Shown piece by piece: positions 1 through 11,440 of a DNA stretch of 64,000 nucleotides (the first letter of the stretch is position 1; each line of letters opens with the position of its first letter). The translations under genes and the position numbers were made by a program. Under the pieces are notes generated by a model that saw nothing but the letters and a program-made list of their open reading frames with translations, made no database searches and had not been told where the DNA came from. Source of the stretch: Mycobacterium simulans. Lineage in GTDB: Bacteria; Actinomycetota; Actinomycetes; Mycobacteriales; Mycobacteriaceae. The stretch covers positions 917,869 through 981,868 of the forward strand of contig NZ_OCVX01000003.1 of NCBI RefSeq assembly GCF_900232995.1, read 5' to 3'.

Positions 1-3000
1 GCCGAGGGCCCCGTGCGGACGGTGTGCTGAGTGAGTAGCCGGTCGCGTTCGCTGGAGTCGAGGATGTCGATCAGATCGATGTTCTGGTGGAAATCGGTGG
101 TGGCGGCGTCGAGGATGCGCAGGTAGTAGGTGGCGAACTTTTCGATGGTGTCGCGGTTGAACAGGTCGGTGGCGTATCGGATGGTTCCGGGCAGTGGTTG
201 TGGTTGTCCGGGGGTGGGTGGGAGATCGAGAAGGTTGATGGACAGGTCGAATTTGGCGGTGTTGTTGTATGCGGGCAGCAGGTCGATGTCCAGTGCGGGC
301 AGGTCGAACTGGGGCAGGGGGTTGTTCTGCAACGCAAACGCCACCTGGAACAGGGGGTGGTGTGCGGTGGATCGTGTCGGATTGAGCAGTTCCACCAGCA
401 GTTCGAAGGGGGCATCTTGGTGTTCGTAGGCGGCCAGCGCTTTGCCACGGACCCGCTCGAGTAGGTCACTGAAACGAGGATTGCCCGAGGTGTCGATCCG
501 CAGCACCCAGGTGTTGACGAAAAACCCGATCAGTCCGGCCAACGCGGCATCGGTGCGCCCGGCGATAGGCCCACCAATGGTCAAATCATCACCAGCGCCG
601 AGTTTGCGTAGCAGCACCGCCAACGCCGTCTGCAGCACCATCGACATGGTTGTTCCGGTTTCGCGGGCCCGCTGGTGGATCCGTTGACGCAGCGCCGGAT
701 CGATGGTGAACTCCACCAGGTCACCGGCAAACGACTGTCGCGGTGGGCGGGGCCGGTCCAACGGCAACACGATCTGCTCGGGTGCCCCAGCCAACTCGAC
801 GCGCCAGTACGCCAGCTGTTGGGACAACACACTGTCGGGATCGTCAGCATCGCCAACGAGTTCGCGTTGCCACAGGGTGTAATCGGCATATTGGGCCAGC
901 AGCGACGCCCAAGCCGGCGGCCGCCCGTCACACCTTGCGGTGTATGCCGCGGTCACATCCTGGGCCAGCGGCGCCAACGACGCCCCGTCGGCGGCGATGT
1001 GGTGCAGCAGCAATACCAGCACATGCTCGGTGGGCGATACCCGCAATATCTCGGCCCGGATCGGGATTTCGGTGGCCAGATCAAAGTGATAAGAAGCGGC
1101 TCGGGTCAGCGCTGTAACCAGCTCCTGGCTCCCCCGGACCTCGGTCACCGAGACCGGCACCTGCACTGCCTGCTCGGGCAGAATCCGCTGCCAGGCGATC
1201 CCGTCGGCTTCGGCGAACACCGTGCGCAGGCTCTCATGACGGGCCACCACATCACCGATCGCGGCGGTCAACGCCGCGGTATCGAGGTTGCCCGTCAGCC
1301 GCAACGCCAACGGAACGTTGTAGGTCGCCGACGGGCCCTCATACTTGTGCAAGAACCACAATCGGGACTGGGCGAACGACAACGGCACCCGCGCGGGGCG
1401 CGGTCGTGTGGCCAACACCGCCCGCACCCGCTGCCGACCATGAGCGTTGATCCATTCGGCCAGCCCCGCGACGGTCGGGGTATCGAACACGGCCCGGATC
1501 GGCACCTCGACACCCAGCTCGGCGCGCACCCGCGTCACCAGCCGCGTCGCCGACAAGGAATGACCGCCTAGCTGGAAAAACCCGTCATCGATACCGACCC
1601 GCTCCAGCCCCAACACCTCAGCAAACAGAGCGGCCAGCGCCCCTTCACGCTGATCACGCGGAGCCCGATACGCCACACCGCTGGCAAACTCCGGCGCCGG
1701 CAACGCTGACCGATCGAGCTTGCCGTTCACCGTCAACGGCAACGACTCCACCACCATGATCGCCGCCGGCACCATAAACGCCGGCAGCCGCTCGGCCGCA
1801 TACCGGCGCAACTCACCCACCAGTTGTGGCACTGAAGGCTCATTGACGTATGCGGTAGGTGGACCGACCGGCGTGGCGGGTAGGTAGAGATCAGATGGCG
1901 CCGGGGCCCGGTGGTCGTTGGGCGTATGAGTGGCATGGGTGTAGATGAGGTCCATCAGACCCGGCGTCGGTGACGGGGTCACCGCGGTGGTGTATCCCAG
2001 CTGCTGGCCCAGCCGATGAGCCTGGTGCGGCGACACCGCATCAGAGGCAGACAACCCTGGGTCGGCACGCAGTTGCATGACTGTGAGCTCGTCGCTGGCC
2101 TGCGCAAGCGCTTCGGCTAGCGTCACGTCTAGCCATACCCCGGCGTGGGGCACACCGGTGACGCGCAGCGCCGGCGGCTTCGAGGTCTGCAGGTGCTGGC
2201 CCAGTGCCGCAAGACTGCCCCAGTGCTCCCACGGTTGGGTCGGGACATGGGAGAACGACTGAACCGGTACCGGCGCTTTGCGCAGCACGACGTCGTATCG
2301 GTAGCCGCTGAGTTCGTTGAACGACGCAATATTTTTTAGTTGCACCTCGACAGCGGCGATGTCGGGGAAGTGTTGCGGCAATGCGGCAAAAAATTCTGGC
2401 GCCAACAACAGTTCCTGCTCGGCGAGCATCTTTCGGCGGACCCGCTCACGCACGACCGCGGCAGCATTCTCGCCCCGAGCGGCGTCGGCGCCTAGAAGTC
2501 CGGTAATGAATGCCTGCAACAAGGTCAGGTTCCGCACGTCGCCAATAAAGAATGCCCCGCCGGGAGCTAGGAGACGCATCGCGGTCGCCAACACGTCGAG
2601 CAGATAACCCGCGCTCGGGAAGTACTGAGCTACCGAGTTAAGTACCACCGTGTCGAAATAGCCCTCCGGCAAGCCGCCGGCCACATCCGCGGGCTGCACC
2701 CGCAACCGCACTCGATTTCCCCACGGCTGCGATGCGACCGCATCCTGCAACGTCGCTATCGTCGATGAGGAGAAGTCCGTACCCCAGTACTCGACACAAT
2801 CCGGGGCTAGCTTGGCTAGCAACAGCCCCGTGCCGACACCAATCTCCAAAACTCGCGCCGGGCGCAACCCGCCGATCCGGTTCACTGCAGCGGCACGCCA
2901 TTCGCGCATTTCCCCTAGCGGAATTGGCGCACCGGTATAACTGCTGTTCCAGCCCCCGAAATTTTCCCCCAGTACTGCCGGGGCGGTCACGGCGAACGTC

Positions 3001-6000
3001 GACCCTGAGTACAGTCCGTCATGCACCCGCAGCCAATGCTTGATAAATTCTGCTTCCCGCGCCTCGTCGCGCGCCAGCATTACTTCTCGATCAAGCGTGA
3101 TGTAGCCCACCAACTGCTTGTCGTTGATTCCCTCGGCCGCACCGGGCGGGGTGTAAGCGTTGACCACTGCCTGCGCTACGCGGGGATGGGTCGCCAGCAC
3201 CGCCTCGACCTCACCCGGCTCGATCCGGAATCCGCGGATCTTGACCTGTTCATCGGCCCTGCCGACGAATTCCAGCACACCCGCCGCGGTCCAACGGACC
3301 ACATCACCGGTGCGATACATGCGCGATCCGGCAGAACCAAAGGGACATGCCACAAACCGCTCCGCGGTTAATCCCGCCCGAGCCCGATACCCCCGCGCCA
3401 GGCCAGCACCGGCGATATACAACTCACCGGCCACCCCGACCGGCGCCGGACACAACCCCGCATCAAGCACGAACACCCGGACATTGCCTAACGGAGCACC
3501 GATCGGCACCGACGCGGCGTCATATCCAACGTCGGCGGGGATCGAGGCCGTAGGAATCTCATACGTTGTCGCGCAGATAGTGATTTCGGTCGGCCCGTAG
3601 GCATTGACCACCGCGAGCTGGGGATGCTTGGCCCGCAACCTGCCGACCGCCGCGGGCGAAAGCACGTCGCCTGCTACTACCAGTTGCTGTATTCGGTCGA
3701 GACCTTGCGGGTCCGCCTCTACTAGTGGGTGGAAAAGCGGCGTCGGCACGAACATGGACGACACGCCGCCTTCGGCAATGAGCTGTTGGAGGGCCATCAC
3801 ATCTACTTGACCCTCCGACGCCACCAAGGTCGCGCCCTTAAGCAGCGCTGGCCATATTTCATACGCTGAGGCGTCGAACCCCGGTGACGCGATCATCGAC
3901 ATCCGGCTGCCCGAGCGTTCCTTGGTCCAGGCGTGCAGCGCCATATTGATCACGTTGTGGTGGGTGATCGCGACGGCCTTGGGTTGCCCGGTTGATCCGG
4001 ACGTGTACATGACGTAGGCGAGATTGTCCGGCCGCGGGCGGAGATTGTTGTTGTGGGAATCGGCTGTGGCAACCCCGCCGTCGTGCAGGTCGACAGCGTC
4101 GAAGATCAGCACGGCGATCCCGGTGTCAGGCAGTGTTTCGGCCGTGCGGGTGTCGGTGATTAGTAGTCGGGGGGCGGCGTCGGGGAGGATGTATGCGGTG
4201 CGCTCGCTGGGATAATCCGGGTCGATCGGTAGGTAAGCGGCGCCCGTTTTGCAGATAGCCACCAGCGCGGTAACCAGTCCGGCCGAGCGCGGCAGGGCCA
4301 CGGCAATGACGGTTTCCGGTCGGGCCCCATGAGCCCTCAGGTGGTGGGCCAGATGGTTTGCGCGAGTGTCGAGTTCGCGGTAAGTCAGTGTCTCGCCGTC
4401 GTTTTCGACTGCCGGGGCGTCGGGCGTGCGTGCCACCTGCGCAGCGAACAGTTGCGGGATGGTCGCGTCGGGTATCGCGGTGGCGGTGTCGTTCCAACCG
4501 ATGACTAGCCGGTCGCGTTCGCTGGAGTCGAGGATGTCGATCAGATCGATGTTCTGGTGGAAATCGGTGGTGGCGGCGTCGAGGATGCGCAGGTAGTAGG
4601 TGGCGAACTTTTCGATGGTGTCGCGGTTGAACAGGTCGATGGCGTATTCGATGGTTCCGGGCAGTGGTTGTGGTTGTCCGGGGGTGGGTGGGAGATCGAG
4701 AAGGTTGATGAACAGGTCAAATTTGGCGGTGTTGTTGTATGCGGGCAGCAGGTCGATGTCCAGTGCGGGCAGGTCGAACTGGGGCAGGGGGTTGTTCTGC
4801 AACGCAAACGCCACCTGGAACAGGGGGTGGTGTGCGGTGGATCGTGTCGGATTGAGCAGTTCCACCAGCAGTTCGAAGGGGGCATCTTGGTGTTCGTAGG
4901 CGGCCAGCGCTTTGCCACGGACCCGCTCGAGTAGGTCACTGAAACGAGGATTGCCCGAGGTGTCGATCCGCAGCACCCAGGTGTTGACGAAAAACCCGAT
5001 CAGTCCGGCCAACGCGGCATCGGTGCGCCCGGCGATAGGCCCACCAATGGTCAAATCATCACCAGCGCCGAGTTTGCGTAGCAGCACCGCCAACGCCGTC
5101 TGCAGCACCATCGACATGGTTGTTCCGGTTTCGCGGGCCCGCTGGTGGATCCGTTGACGCAGCGCCGGATCGATGGTGAACTCCACCAGGTCACCGGCAA
5201 ACGACTGTCGCGGTGGGCGGGGCCGGTCCAACGGCAACACGATCTGCTCGGGTGCCCCAGCCAACTCGACGCGCCAGTACGCCAGCTGTTGGGACAACAC
5301 ACTGTCGGGATCGTCAGCATCGCCAACGAGTTCGCGTTGCCACAGGGTGTAATCGGCATATTGGGCCAGCAGCGACGCCCAAGCCGGCGGCCGCCCGTCA
5401 CACCTTGCGGTGTATGCCGCGGTCACATCCTGGGCCAGCGGCGCCAACGACGCCCCGTCGGCGGCGATGTGGTGCAGCAGCAATACCAGCACATGCTCGG
5501 TGGGCGATACCCGCAATATCTCGGCCCGGATCGGGATTTCGGTGGCCAGATCAAAGTGATAAGAAGCGGCTCGGGTCAGCGCTGTAACCAGCTCCTGGCT
5601 CCCCCGGACCTCGGTCACCGAGACCGGCACCTGCACTGCCTGCTCGGGCAGAATCCGCTGCCAGGCGATCCCGTCGGCTTCGGCGAACACCGTGCGCAGG
5701 CTCTCATGACGGGCCACCACATCACCGATCGCGGCGGTCAACGCCGCGGTATCGAGGTTGCCCGTCAGCCGCAACGCCAACGGAACGTTGTAGGTCGCCG
5801 ACGGGCCCTCATACTTGTGCAAGAACCACAACCGGGACTGGGCGAACGACAACGGCACCCGCGCGGGGCGCGGTCGTGTGGCCAACACCGCCCGCACCCG
5901 CTCCCGACCATGAGCGTTGATCCCTTCGGCCCGCCCCGCGCCGGTCGGGGTATCGAACACGGCCCGGATCGGCACCTCGACACCCAGCTCGGCGCGCACC

Positions 6001-9000
6001 CGCGTCACCAGCCGCGTCGCCGACAAGGAATGACCGCCTAGCTGGAAAAACCCGTCATCGATACCGACCCGCTCCAGCCCCAACACCTCAGCAAACAGAG
6101 CGGCCAGCGCCCCTTCACGCTGATCACGCGGAGCCCGATACGCCACACCGCTGGCAAACTCCGGCGCCGGCAACGCTGACCGATCGAGCTTGCCGTTCAC
6201 CGTCAACGGCAACGACTCCACCACCATGATCGCCGCCGGCACCATAAACGCCGGCAGCCGCTCGGCCGCATACCGGCGCAACTCACCCACCAGTGAGCCA
6301 TGCTCTGTGATCGTTCGCTTGGGCACTACATAGCCCACCAACTGCTTGTCGCTCACGTCCGCCGAGGCCGATGTGGCGGAGTGCGCCATCACCACCGCGT
6401 GCGCCACCTGAGGATGAGCCGCGAGCACTGCCTCGACCTCTGCGGGCTCGATTCGGTAGCCGCGGATCTTGACCTGATCGTCGGCGCGCCCCATGTACCG
6501 CAGCTGCCCATCGGAGCCCCAACAGGCGAGATCCCCGGTGCGATACATCCGTGTTCCCGGCGCTCCCGAGCCACCGAACGAGCAGGCGACAAACCGCGAC
6601 GCGGTCAACCCAGCCCGCCGCCAGTACCCACACGCCACGCCGCGACCGGCCACATACAACTCCCCGACCACACCCGCCGGCACCGGCCGCAGCCACTCAT
6701 CCAGCACAAACAAGGCCGCCCCCGGCGCTGGCGAACCGATCGGCGGCGCCCCGGAACCCGTCATCAGCGGCGCACTGATCGACGCATACACCGTGGTCTC
6801 GGTAGGACCGTACGCGTTGATCATCACCCGTCCGGGCGCCCAGCGATCCACCACCTGCGCCGGGCAGGCCTCAGCGGCGATCACCAACGACGTCGATTCC
6901 AAGCCCTCAGGCGACAACACCCCCACCGCTGACGGGGTTTGGCTCAATACGCTGACGTGTTCCGCCACCAGCAAGGCGTGGAAGTCTTCCGGTGAGCGCA
7001 CCACCGACTCGGGAACCACCACTAGACGTCCACCATGGAGCAGCGCGCCCCAGATCTCCCACACCGAGTAGTCAAAGGCATAGGAGTGACACTGCGTCCA
7101 CACCTGCCCCGGGCTCAGGTGAAGGCCGACCTCGAGTGAGTCGAACAGCCGGGTTACGTTGCGGTGGGTGACCGCCACACCCTTGGGCGCCCCGGTGGTG
7201 CCGGAAGTGTAGATGATGTGGGCGAGGTCATCGGGAGCCGGTGCTGGCGGTGCTGTGCTGGGTAGGGCGCCGACGGCGGGGTCGTCGACATCGATGACCA
7301 ACACGGCCTGACCTTCGAGCCGGTCGGCCAGTCCAGTAATGGTGACCGCCGCGATCGGCGCGGCATCGGCAAGCATGAACTCTATCCGTGCCGGCGGCAG
7401 CGCTGGGTCGATCGGCAGATACGCCGCACCGGTTTTCAACACCCCCAAGATCGCCACAATCGCCTCAGCCGACCGGGAAAACAGGAGCCCCACACATTGT
7501 CCAGGGCTTGCGCCATGGCCGGCCAGCAGGTGTGCCAACCGGTTCGCAGCTTCATCGAGCTCCCGGTACGTTATGGACCGGCCTTCGCATACCACTGCCA
7601 CCGCGTCCGGGGTCCGGGCCACCTGCGCGGCAAACAGCTCGGGAATCGATGCCCCGGTCGCCGCCCGACTCAACACCGCCCGGTTACCCACATCGTCCAG
7701 CCAGGCATGATCGCCGGCGTCCAACACATCGATCGATGAAAGCCGCCGAGCGGGGTCGACGGTCATGGTCGCCAACACCCGCCGCAACCGCTCGATCAGC
7801 GCTTGGATGGTGTCCCGATCGAACACGTCCGTGCGAAACTCCACCGTGCCGCCGATCCCGGCGGGTACACCGACTTCCGTCCAGTGTTCGGCCAAAGAAA
7901 ACACCAGGTCCATACGGGCCGACTTGATGTGCACCGGCAACGGCGTGACCTGCGCATCCCCAAAGGCCAACCCAGCGGCGGCATCGCTGGTGTGTCCGGG
8001 GAAGTTCTGCCAGGCCAACATCACCTGAACCAGGGGGTGATGGGTCAGGCTTCGGGACGGGTTAAGCCGCTCCACCAGCGCCTCGAAGGGCACGTCTTGG
8101 TGCTCGAAAGCCTCCAGGGTCCGCCGCCGAACCCGGGTAAGCAGCTCGGCAAAGCTGGGGTCACCGGCCAGCTCCACCCGTAACACCAACGTGTTGACGA
8201 AAAAACCCACTAGCTCATCGACTTCGGGGGCCGGGCGCCCGGCGATCGGGAACCCCACCGCTACCTCGGGGCTCGCGGTGATCTTCGACAGCACGACTGC
8301 CAGGGCAGCCTGAACCACCATAAAACTGGTCACGTTGTGCTCACGCGCCATTCGAGCAACCCGTTGCTGGAGTTCGGCTGGCCAATTGACCACTACAGTG
8401 GCGCCGCGATGATTTGCCACCGGCGGGTAGGGCCGATCAGTGGGGAGCGGTAGGCGCTCCGGCATACCGGCCAGGGCATCCTCCCAGTAAGCCAACTGCG
8501 CCGCGGTAGGGCTGCGGCCATCGGCCAAATCACCAAACTGTGCACGTTGCCACAACGTGTAATCGGCGTATTGCACCGCCAGCGCATCCCAGCCGGGGGC
8601 TTGCCCCTCACACCGGCTGGCATAAGCCATACCCAGATCACGCGTCAGCGGGGCGATGGACCAGCCATCGGCGGCGATATGGTGTATCACGACCACCAGC
8701 AGGTGCTCATCTGCGGCGACGCGGAAAAGCCGGGCTTGGAACGGGACTTCGGTTGCCAAATCAAAGGTGTGACATGCCGCGCTGTCGATGGCATCACCCA
8801 GCTGGTCCGCCGACCAACCTCCGGCATCAATGATCTGCCACCCGAAATCGGCCCGCTCGGCGGACACCACCACCTGTCGGGGTGTCCCCTCGGGCGCCGC
8901 AAACACCGTCCGCAGGCTCTCATGGCGACCCACAACGTCGGCCAGCGCGGCACCCAACGCGCTGGCATCAAGCCGTCCACACATCTGCAACGCCACCGCG

Positions 9001-10919
9001 ACGTTGTAAATCGGCGAGGGGCCCTGCAGCTGGTCCAGGAACCACAACCGGCTCTGGGCAAACGACAACGGCACCACCGCCGGCCGCTCAGCTGCCACCA
9101 ATTGCGAGGGCCGGCCCGTGCCCACACTGACACGCGGCGCCAGCTCGACAACCGTTGGCGCGTCGAACACCGTGCGTACCGAGAGATTGGCATCCAGTGC
9201 GGTATTGATAGCCGTGACCAGGCGCATCGCTGATAGCGAGTTCCCACCCAAATCAAAAAACGAGTCGTCGACCCCCACCCGCTCAAGTCCGAGCAACTCG
9301 GCGTAGATGCCGGCCAGGATTTCCTCAACGGCGTTGGCTGGGGCGCGGTACTCACCGGCGGTGTACTCCGGCGCCGGCAGGGCACGGGTGTCGAGCTTGC
9401 CATTGACCGTCAATGGCAGTGACTCGACCGTCACGATCGCCGCCGGCACCATGTAGGTCGGCAGCAGCCGGGCCAGCTTGGTGCGTACCTGTGCCAGGTC
9501 TGGTGTCCCGGTGACATAGCCCACCAGACGCTTATCGCCGGGGCGATCCTCACGGGCAATCACCACCGCCTGCTTGATCCCGTCCAGCCCGGCGAGTGCC
9601 GCGCGCACTTCACCCAGCTCAATGCGGTATCCGCGGATCTTGACCTGCTCATCGGCGCGCCCGAGGAACTCGAGCAAACCCTCCTCGACCCACCGCACGA
9701 TGTCGCCGCTGCGATACATCCGCGTCCCGACGGGCCCATACGGGCAGGCCACGAACCGCTCGGCCGTCAACCCTGCCTGTCCCCGGTATCCACGCGCCAG
9801 ACCCGCGCCGACGATATACAGCTCACCCGGTACTCCCACTGGCACCGGAGATAGCAGCGCATCCAACACAAATACGCGCACGTTGCGCAATGGGCTACCA
9901 ATCGGCACCGTCGGGCCATCGCGGTCGCTTGTGCTCGGGAGCGAATACCCTGTCGCGCAGACGGTTATCTCGGTTGGACCGTAAGCATTGAACAGGGCCA
10001 GCTGGGCGTGCGCGGCACGGACCTTGTTGGCTATTACTGGCGAAAGTGCGTCGCCGCCTGTGACGAGTTGTTTCAACTGGTCCAGGCAGGCTGCGTCTTC
10101 TTCGGCGAGTTGATGAAACAGCGGGGTCGGCACGAATGCTGACGTCACGCCGCGTTCCCCGGTGAGCTGTCGCAGGGTTTCCGGATCCAGCTGACCGGCC
10201 AGGGGAATCAGGGTGCCGCCCCTAAGCAAGGTTGACCAGATCTCGTACGCCGAAGCGTCGAAGGATTGCGACGAGCTCATCGGTGTCCGGCGTGGCTCAG
10301 GGCCGTCAGGCCAGCCGTACAACGCCATGTTGCTCACGTTGTGATGAGTGACGGCGACGGCTTTCGGTCGTCCAGTCGATCCAGAGGTGTACATCACGTA
10401 CGCGAGGTTGTCTGGATGTGGTGCCACGCCGTCGGGTTCTGGGTCAACGGCGGTGTCGAGCCTGCGGTGGCTGGAGGAGGTATCGAGAATGAGCCGGGCC
10501 GTGTTGTAGTCGGGCAGGGTCTGGCCGGTGGCGGAGTCGGTGATCAGAAGTAACGGAGCCGAGTCGCTAAGAATGTATGCGGTGCGTTCGCTCGGATAGT
10601 TCGGGTCGATCGGCAGATAAGCAGCGCCGGTCTTGGAGATGGCCAGTAGCGCGATTACCAGCTGGGTGCAGCGAGGCAGGGCGACGGCGATGATGGTTTC
10701 CGGTCGTGCGCCATGAGCTTTGAGGCGGGCCGCGAGATGGTCGGCTTCGGTATCGAGTTGCCGGTAGGTCAATTTTCTAGCGTGGTCTTCAACTGCTGGT
10801 GCCTCGGGTGTCCGGGCGGCCTGCATGGCGAAGAGTTGCGGGATTGTTGCCCCCGCTGTAGTTGCGGTGATGTCGTTGCACTCAACGATGATCTGGTCAC
10901 ACCCAGCCGAATTACGCAT
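1..10919 (-). CDS. Non-ribosomal peptide synthetase, multimodular, 3' end outside window
   Basis: Assembles a peptide on carrier domains in the cytoplasm. One reading frame stays open from ATG 10919 to the window edge (over 3,600 residues). It opens with an adenylation (A) domain and no condensation (C) domain, so module 1 looks like the initiation module. Order seen: A1 (core TSGSTG near 10.4 kb; [13 protein letters not shown] near 9.65 kb), PCP1 (LGGNSL, 9.25 kb), C1 (HHIAADG, 8.67 kb), A2 (TSGTTG, 7.2 kb), PCP2 (LGGHSL, 6.04 kb), C2 (HHIAADG, 5.47 kb), A3 (TSGSTG, 4.0 kb), methyltransferase inserted between A8 and A10 (VLEIGVGTG, 2.84 kb), PCP3 (LGGHSL, 1.57 kb), C3 (HHIAADG, 1.0 kb), then the next module. 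No epimerase is visible. Substrate-pocket residues read by eye begin D-A-Y in A1 and A3 and D-Y-W in A2; I make no substrate call. The start overlaps the mbtH-like stop, implying translational coupling. Product unknown. Confidence 0.93.
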   Translation of the reverse strand, partial: MRNSAGCDQIIVECNDITATTAGATIPQLFAMQAARTPEAPAVEDHARKLTYRQLDTEADHLAARLKAHGARPETIIAVALPRCTQLVIALLAISKTGAAYLPIDPNYPSERTAYILSDSAPLLLITDSATGQTLPDYNTARLILDTSSSHRRLDTAVDPEPDGVAPHPDNLAYVMYTSGSTGRPKAVAVTHHNVSNMALYGWPDGPEPRRTPMSSSQSFDASAYEIWSTLLRGGTLIPLAGQLDPETLRQLTGERGVTSAFVPTPLFHQLAEEDAACLDQLKQLVTGGDALSPVIANKVRAAHAQLALFNAYGPTEITVCATGYSLPSTSDRDGPTVPIGSPLRNVRVFVLDALLSPVPVGVPGELYIVGAGLARGYRGQAGLTAERFVACPYGPVGTRMYRSGDIVRWVEEGLLEFLGRADEQVKIRGYRIELGEVRAALAGLDGIKQAVVIAREDRPGDKRLVGYVTGTPDLAQVRTKLARLLPTYMVPAAIVTVESLPLTVNGKLDTRALPAPEYTAGEYRAPANAVEEILAGIYAELLGLERVGVDDSFFDLGGNSLSAMRLVTAINTALDANLSVRTVFDAPTVVELAPRVSVGTGRPSQLVAAERPAVVPLSFAQSRLWFLDQLQGPSPIYNVAVALQMCGRLDASALGAALADVVGRHESLRTVFAAPEGTPRQVVVSAERADFGWQIIDAGGWSADQLGDAIDSAACHTFDLATEVPFQARLFRVAADEHLLVVVIHHIAADGWSIAPLTRDLGMAYASRCEGQAPGWDALAVQYADYTLWQRAQFGDLADGRSPTAAQLAYWEDALAGMPERLPLPTDRPYPPVANHRGATVVVNWPAELQQRVARMAREHNVTSFMVVQAALAVVLSKITASPEVAVGFPIAGRPAPEVDELVGFFVNTLVLRVELAGDPSFAELLTRVRRRTLEAFEHQDVPFEALVERLNPSRSLTHHPLVQVMLAWQNFPGHTSDAAAGLAFGDAQVTPLPVHIKSARMDLVFSLAEHWTEVGVPAGIGGTVEFRTDVFDRDTIQALIERLRRVLATMTVDPARRLSSIDVLDAGDHAWLDDVGNRAVLSRAATGASIPELFAAQVARTPDAVAVVCEGRSITYRELDEAANRLAHLLAGHGASPGQCVGLLFSRSAEAIVAILGVLKTGAAYLPIDPALPPARIEFMLADAAPIAAVTITGLADRLEGQAVLVIDVDDPAVGALPSTAPPAPAPDDLAHIIYTSGTTGAPKGVAVTHRNVTRLFDSLEVGLHLSPGQVWTQCHSYAFDYSVWEIWGALLHGGRLVVVPESVVRSPEDFHALLVAEHVSVLSQTPSAVGVLSPEGLESTSLVIAAEACPAQVVDRWAPGRVMINAYGPTETTVYASISAPLMTGSGAPPIGSPAPGAALFVLDEWLRPVPAGVVGELYVAGRGVACGYWRRAGLTASRFVACSFGGSGAPGTRMYRTGDLACWGSDGQLRYMGRADDQVKIRGYRIEPAEVEAVLAAHPQVAHAVVMAHSATSASADVSDKQLVGYVVPKRTITEHGSLVGELRRYAAERLPAFMVPAAIMVVESLPLTVNGKLDRSALPAPEFASGVAYRAPRDQREGALAALFAEVLGLERVGIDDGFFQLGGHSLSATRLVTRVRAELGVEVPIRAVFDTPTGAGRAEGINAHGRERVRAVLATRPRPARVPLSFAQSRLWFLHKYEGPSATYNVPLALRLTGNLDTAALTAAIGDVVARHESLRTVFAEADGIAWQRILPEQAVQVPVSVTEVRGSQELVTALTRAASYHFDLATEIPIRAEILRVSPTEHVLVLLLHHIAADGASLAPLAQDVTAAYTARCDGRPPAWASLLAQYADYTLWQRELVGDADDPDSVLSQQLAYWRVELAGAPEQIVLPLDRPRPPRQSFAGDLVEFTIDPALRQRIHQRARETGTTMSMVLQTALAVLLRKLGAGDDLTIGGPIAGRTDAALAGLIGFFVNTWVLRIDTSGNPRFSDLLERVRGKALAAYEHQDAPFELLVELLNPTRSTAHHPLFQVAFALQNNPLPQFDLPALDIDLLPAYNNTAKFDLFINLLDLPPTPGQPQPLPGTIEYAIDLFNRDTIEKFATYYLRILDAATTDFHQNIDLIDILDSSERDRLVIGWNDTATAIPDATIPQLFAAQVARTPDAPAVENDGETLTYRELDTRANHLAHHLRAHGARPETVIAVALPRSAGLVTALVAICKTGAAYLPIDPDYPSERTAYILPDAAPRLLITDTRTAETLPDTGIAVLIFDAVDLHDGGVATADSHNNNLRPRPDNLAYVMYTSGSTGQPKAVAITHHNVINMALHAWTKERSGSRMSMIASPGFDASAYEIWPALLKGATLVASEGQVDVMALQQLIAEGGVSSMFVPTPLFHPLVEADPQGLDRIQQLVVAGDVLSPAAVGRLRAKHPQLAVVNAYGPTEITICATTYEIPTASIPADVGYDAASVPIGAPLGNVRVFVLDAGLCPAPVGVAGELYIAGAGLARGYRARAGLTAERFVACPFGSAGSRMYRTGDVVRWTAAGVLEFVGRADEQVKIRGFRIEPGEVEAVLATHPRVAQAVVNAYTPPGAAEGINDKQLVGYITLDREVMLARDEAREAEFIKHWLRVHDGLYSGSTFAVTAPAVLGENFGGWNSSYTGAPIPLGEMREWRAAAVNRIGGLRPARVLEIGVGTGLLLAKLAPDCVEYWGTDFSSSTIATLQDAVASQPWGNRVRLRVQPADVAGGLPEGYFDTVVLNSVAQYFPSAGYLLDVLATAMRLLAPGGAFFIGDVRNLTLLQAFITGLLGADAARGENAAAVVRERVRRKMLAEQELLLAPEFFAALPQHFPDIAAVEVQLKNIASFNELSGYRYDVVLRKAPVPVQSFSHVPTQPWEHWGSLAALGQHLQTSKPPALRVTGVPHAGVWLDVTLAEALAQASDELTVMQLRADPGLSASDAVSPHQAHRLGQQLGYTTAVTPSPTPGLMDLIYTHATHTPNDHRAPAPSDLYLPATPVGPPTAYVNEPSVPQLVGELRRYAAERLPAFMVPAAIMVVESLPLTVNGKLDRSALPAPEFASGVAYRAPRDQREGALAALFAEVLGLERVGIDDGFFQLGGHSLSATRLVTRVRAELGVEVPIRAVFDTPTVAGLAEWINAHGRQRVRAVLATRPRPARVPLSFAQSRLWFLHKYEGPSATYNVPLALRLTGNLDTAALTAAIGDVVARHESLRTVFAEADGIAWQRILPEQAVQVPVSVTEVRGSQELVTALTRAASYHFDLATEIPIRAEILRVSPTEHVLVLLLHHIAADGASLAPLAQDVTAAYTARCDGRPPAWASLLAQYADYTLWQRELVGDADDPDSVLSQQLAYWRVELAGAPEQIVLPLDRPRPPRQSFAGDLVEFTIDPALRQRIHQRARETGTTMSMVLQTALAVLLRKLGAGDDLTIGGPIAGRTDAALAGLIGFFVNTWVLRIDTSGNPRFSDLLERVRGKALAAYEHQDAPFELLVELLNPTRSTAHHPLFQVAFALQNNPLPQFDLPALDIDLLPAYNNTAKFDLSINLLDLPPTPGQPQPLPGTIRYATDLFNRDTIEKFATYYLRILDAATTDFHQNIDLIDILDSSERDRLLTQHTVRTGPS
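36..1824. repeat. Direct repeat copy 1 (PCP-C unit of NRPS)
   Basis: This 1789-bp stretch matches 4506-6294 at a constant offset of 4470 bp with about ten substitutions and no indel. In protein terms it covers the last part of the A domain after the methyltransferase insert, PCP3 and the whole C3 domain, ending at the linker before the next A domain. The boundaries are sharp on both sides. This is module-internal duplication or gene conversion. Confidence 0.95.
4506..6294. repeat. Direct repeat copy 2 (PCP-C unit of NRPS)
   Basis: Second copy of the 1789-bp unit at 36-1824, covering the end of A2, PCP2 and C2. Four of the roughly ten differences cluster within about 33 bp near 5904-5937, where all change to G on the coding strand; three of them turn V, L and W into G, R and G in an otherwise conserved PCP-C linker. 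The other differences are scattered. Confidence 0.95.
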
Positions 10920-11142
10920 CGAAAGCGCGGCCCGTCGCTAACTTTTCACGCAGGCTCCGCGGCCGTATGTCAGTCCAATTCTGCTCGATATAGTCCAGGC
11001 ACGCATGGCGCTCGGCCTCGCCATAAACCACATTCCAGCCCGCCGGAATCTCGGCGAAAGCAGGCCACAAGCTGTGCTGTTCCTCATCATTGACCAACAC
11101 AAAGAATGTTCCCTTGTCGTCGTCGAAAGGATTGACGCTCAT
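10912..11142 (-). CDS. MbtH-like protein
   Basis: Small chaperone-type partner (76 residues) that binds and activates NRPS adenylation domains. It has the family hallmarks: an N-terminal NPFDD, the central [10 protein letters not shown] stretch with the conserved S-x-WP, a GW, and the C-terminal W-T-D-I-RP-x-S-L-R segment. The start is supported by a strong GGAGG ten bases upstream of ATG 11142. It is the first gene of the minus-strand NRPS transcript; its TAA overlaps the NRPS start by eight bases. It follows an unusually long leader of about 290 nt downstream of the predicted -10 element at 11441-11446. It is certainly not mbtH of mycobactin synthesis by context, since no mycobactin genes are present. 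Confidence 0.95.
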   Translation of the reverse strand: MSVNPFDDDKGTFFVLVNDEEQHSLWPAFAEIPAGWNVVYGEAERHACLDYIEQNWTDIRPRSLREKLATGRAFDA

Positions 11143-11440
11143 ATGTTTTCGTGACCTCCTAACGGCCGGAGTGTTGACGCAATTTAGCGTCTGACTTTCA
11201 GGGATGCCGTCGGCGGCTTTGGCCAGCGCGCGCGAGTACGCCGCCGCGTAGGGATGTGGTCACCGACGTTAAATCGGTTGCTCAGCCGAAGGGCTCAACA
11301 TCGCTTATATGCGCTTCATCGCAATGCAATTCGCGCATAGCACAGCTCACAAAACGCCGATCTGCCCATCGTTGTTGAAATGCTTTGATGCAACCGTCGG
11401 GACCCGCCTTTGGCTAATTCAGAATTTCCGAGTTTCCTCA
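11143..11440 (-). other. Long 5' leader of mbtH-NRPS transcript
   Basis: About 290 nt lie between the predicted -10 at 11441-11446 and the mbtH-like start. I see no conserved gene. A possible 17-codon open frame (starting MGRSAFCEL) lies on the minus strand near 11.32-11.37 kb but has no clear ribosome site. The length is unusual compared with about 35 nt from -10 to start in the two micropeptide genes using the same promoter type, so attenuation or another leader function is possible. Confidence 0.4.

Noticed and set aside
87..2607. Plus-strand frames opposite the NRPS
   Set aside because: They mirror the coding strand of a continuous NRPS frame, have skewed composition and repeat at the same offset as the NRPS duplication.
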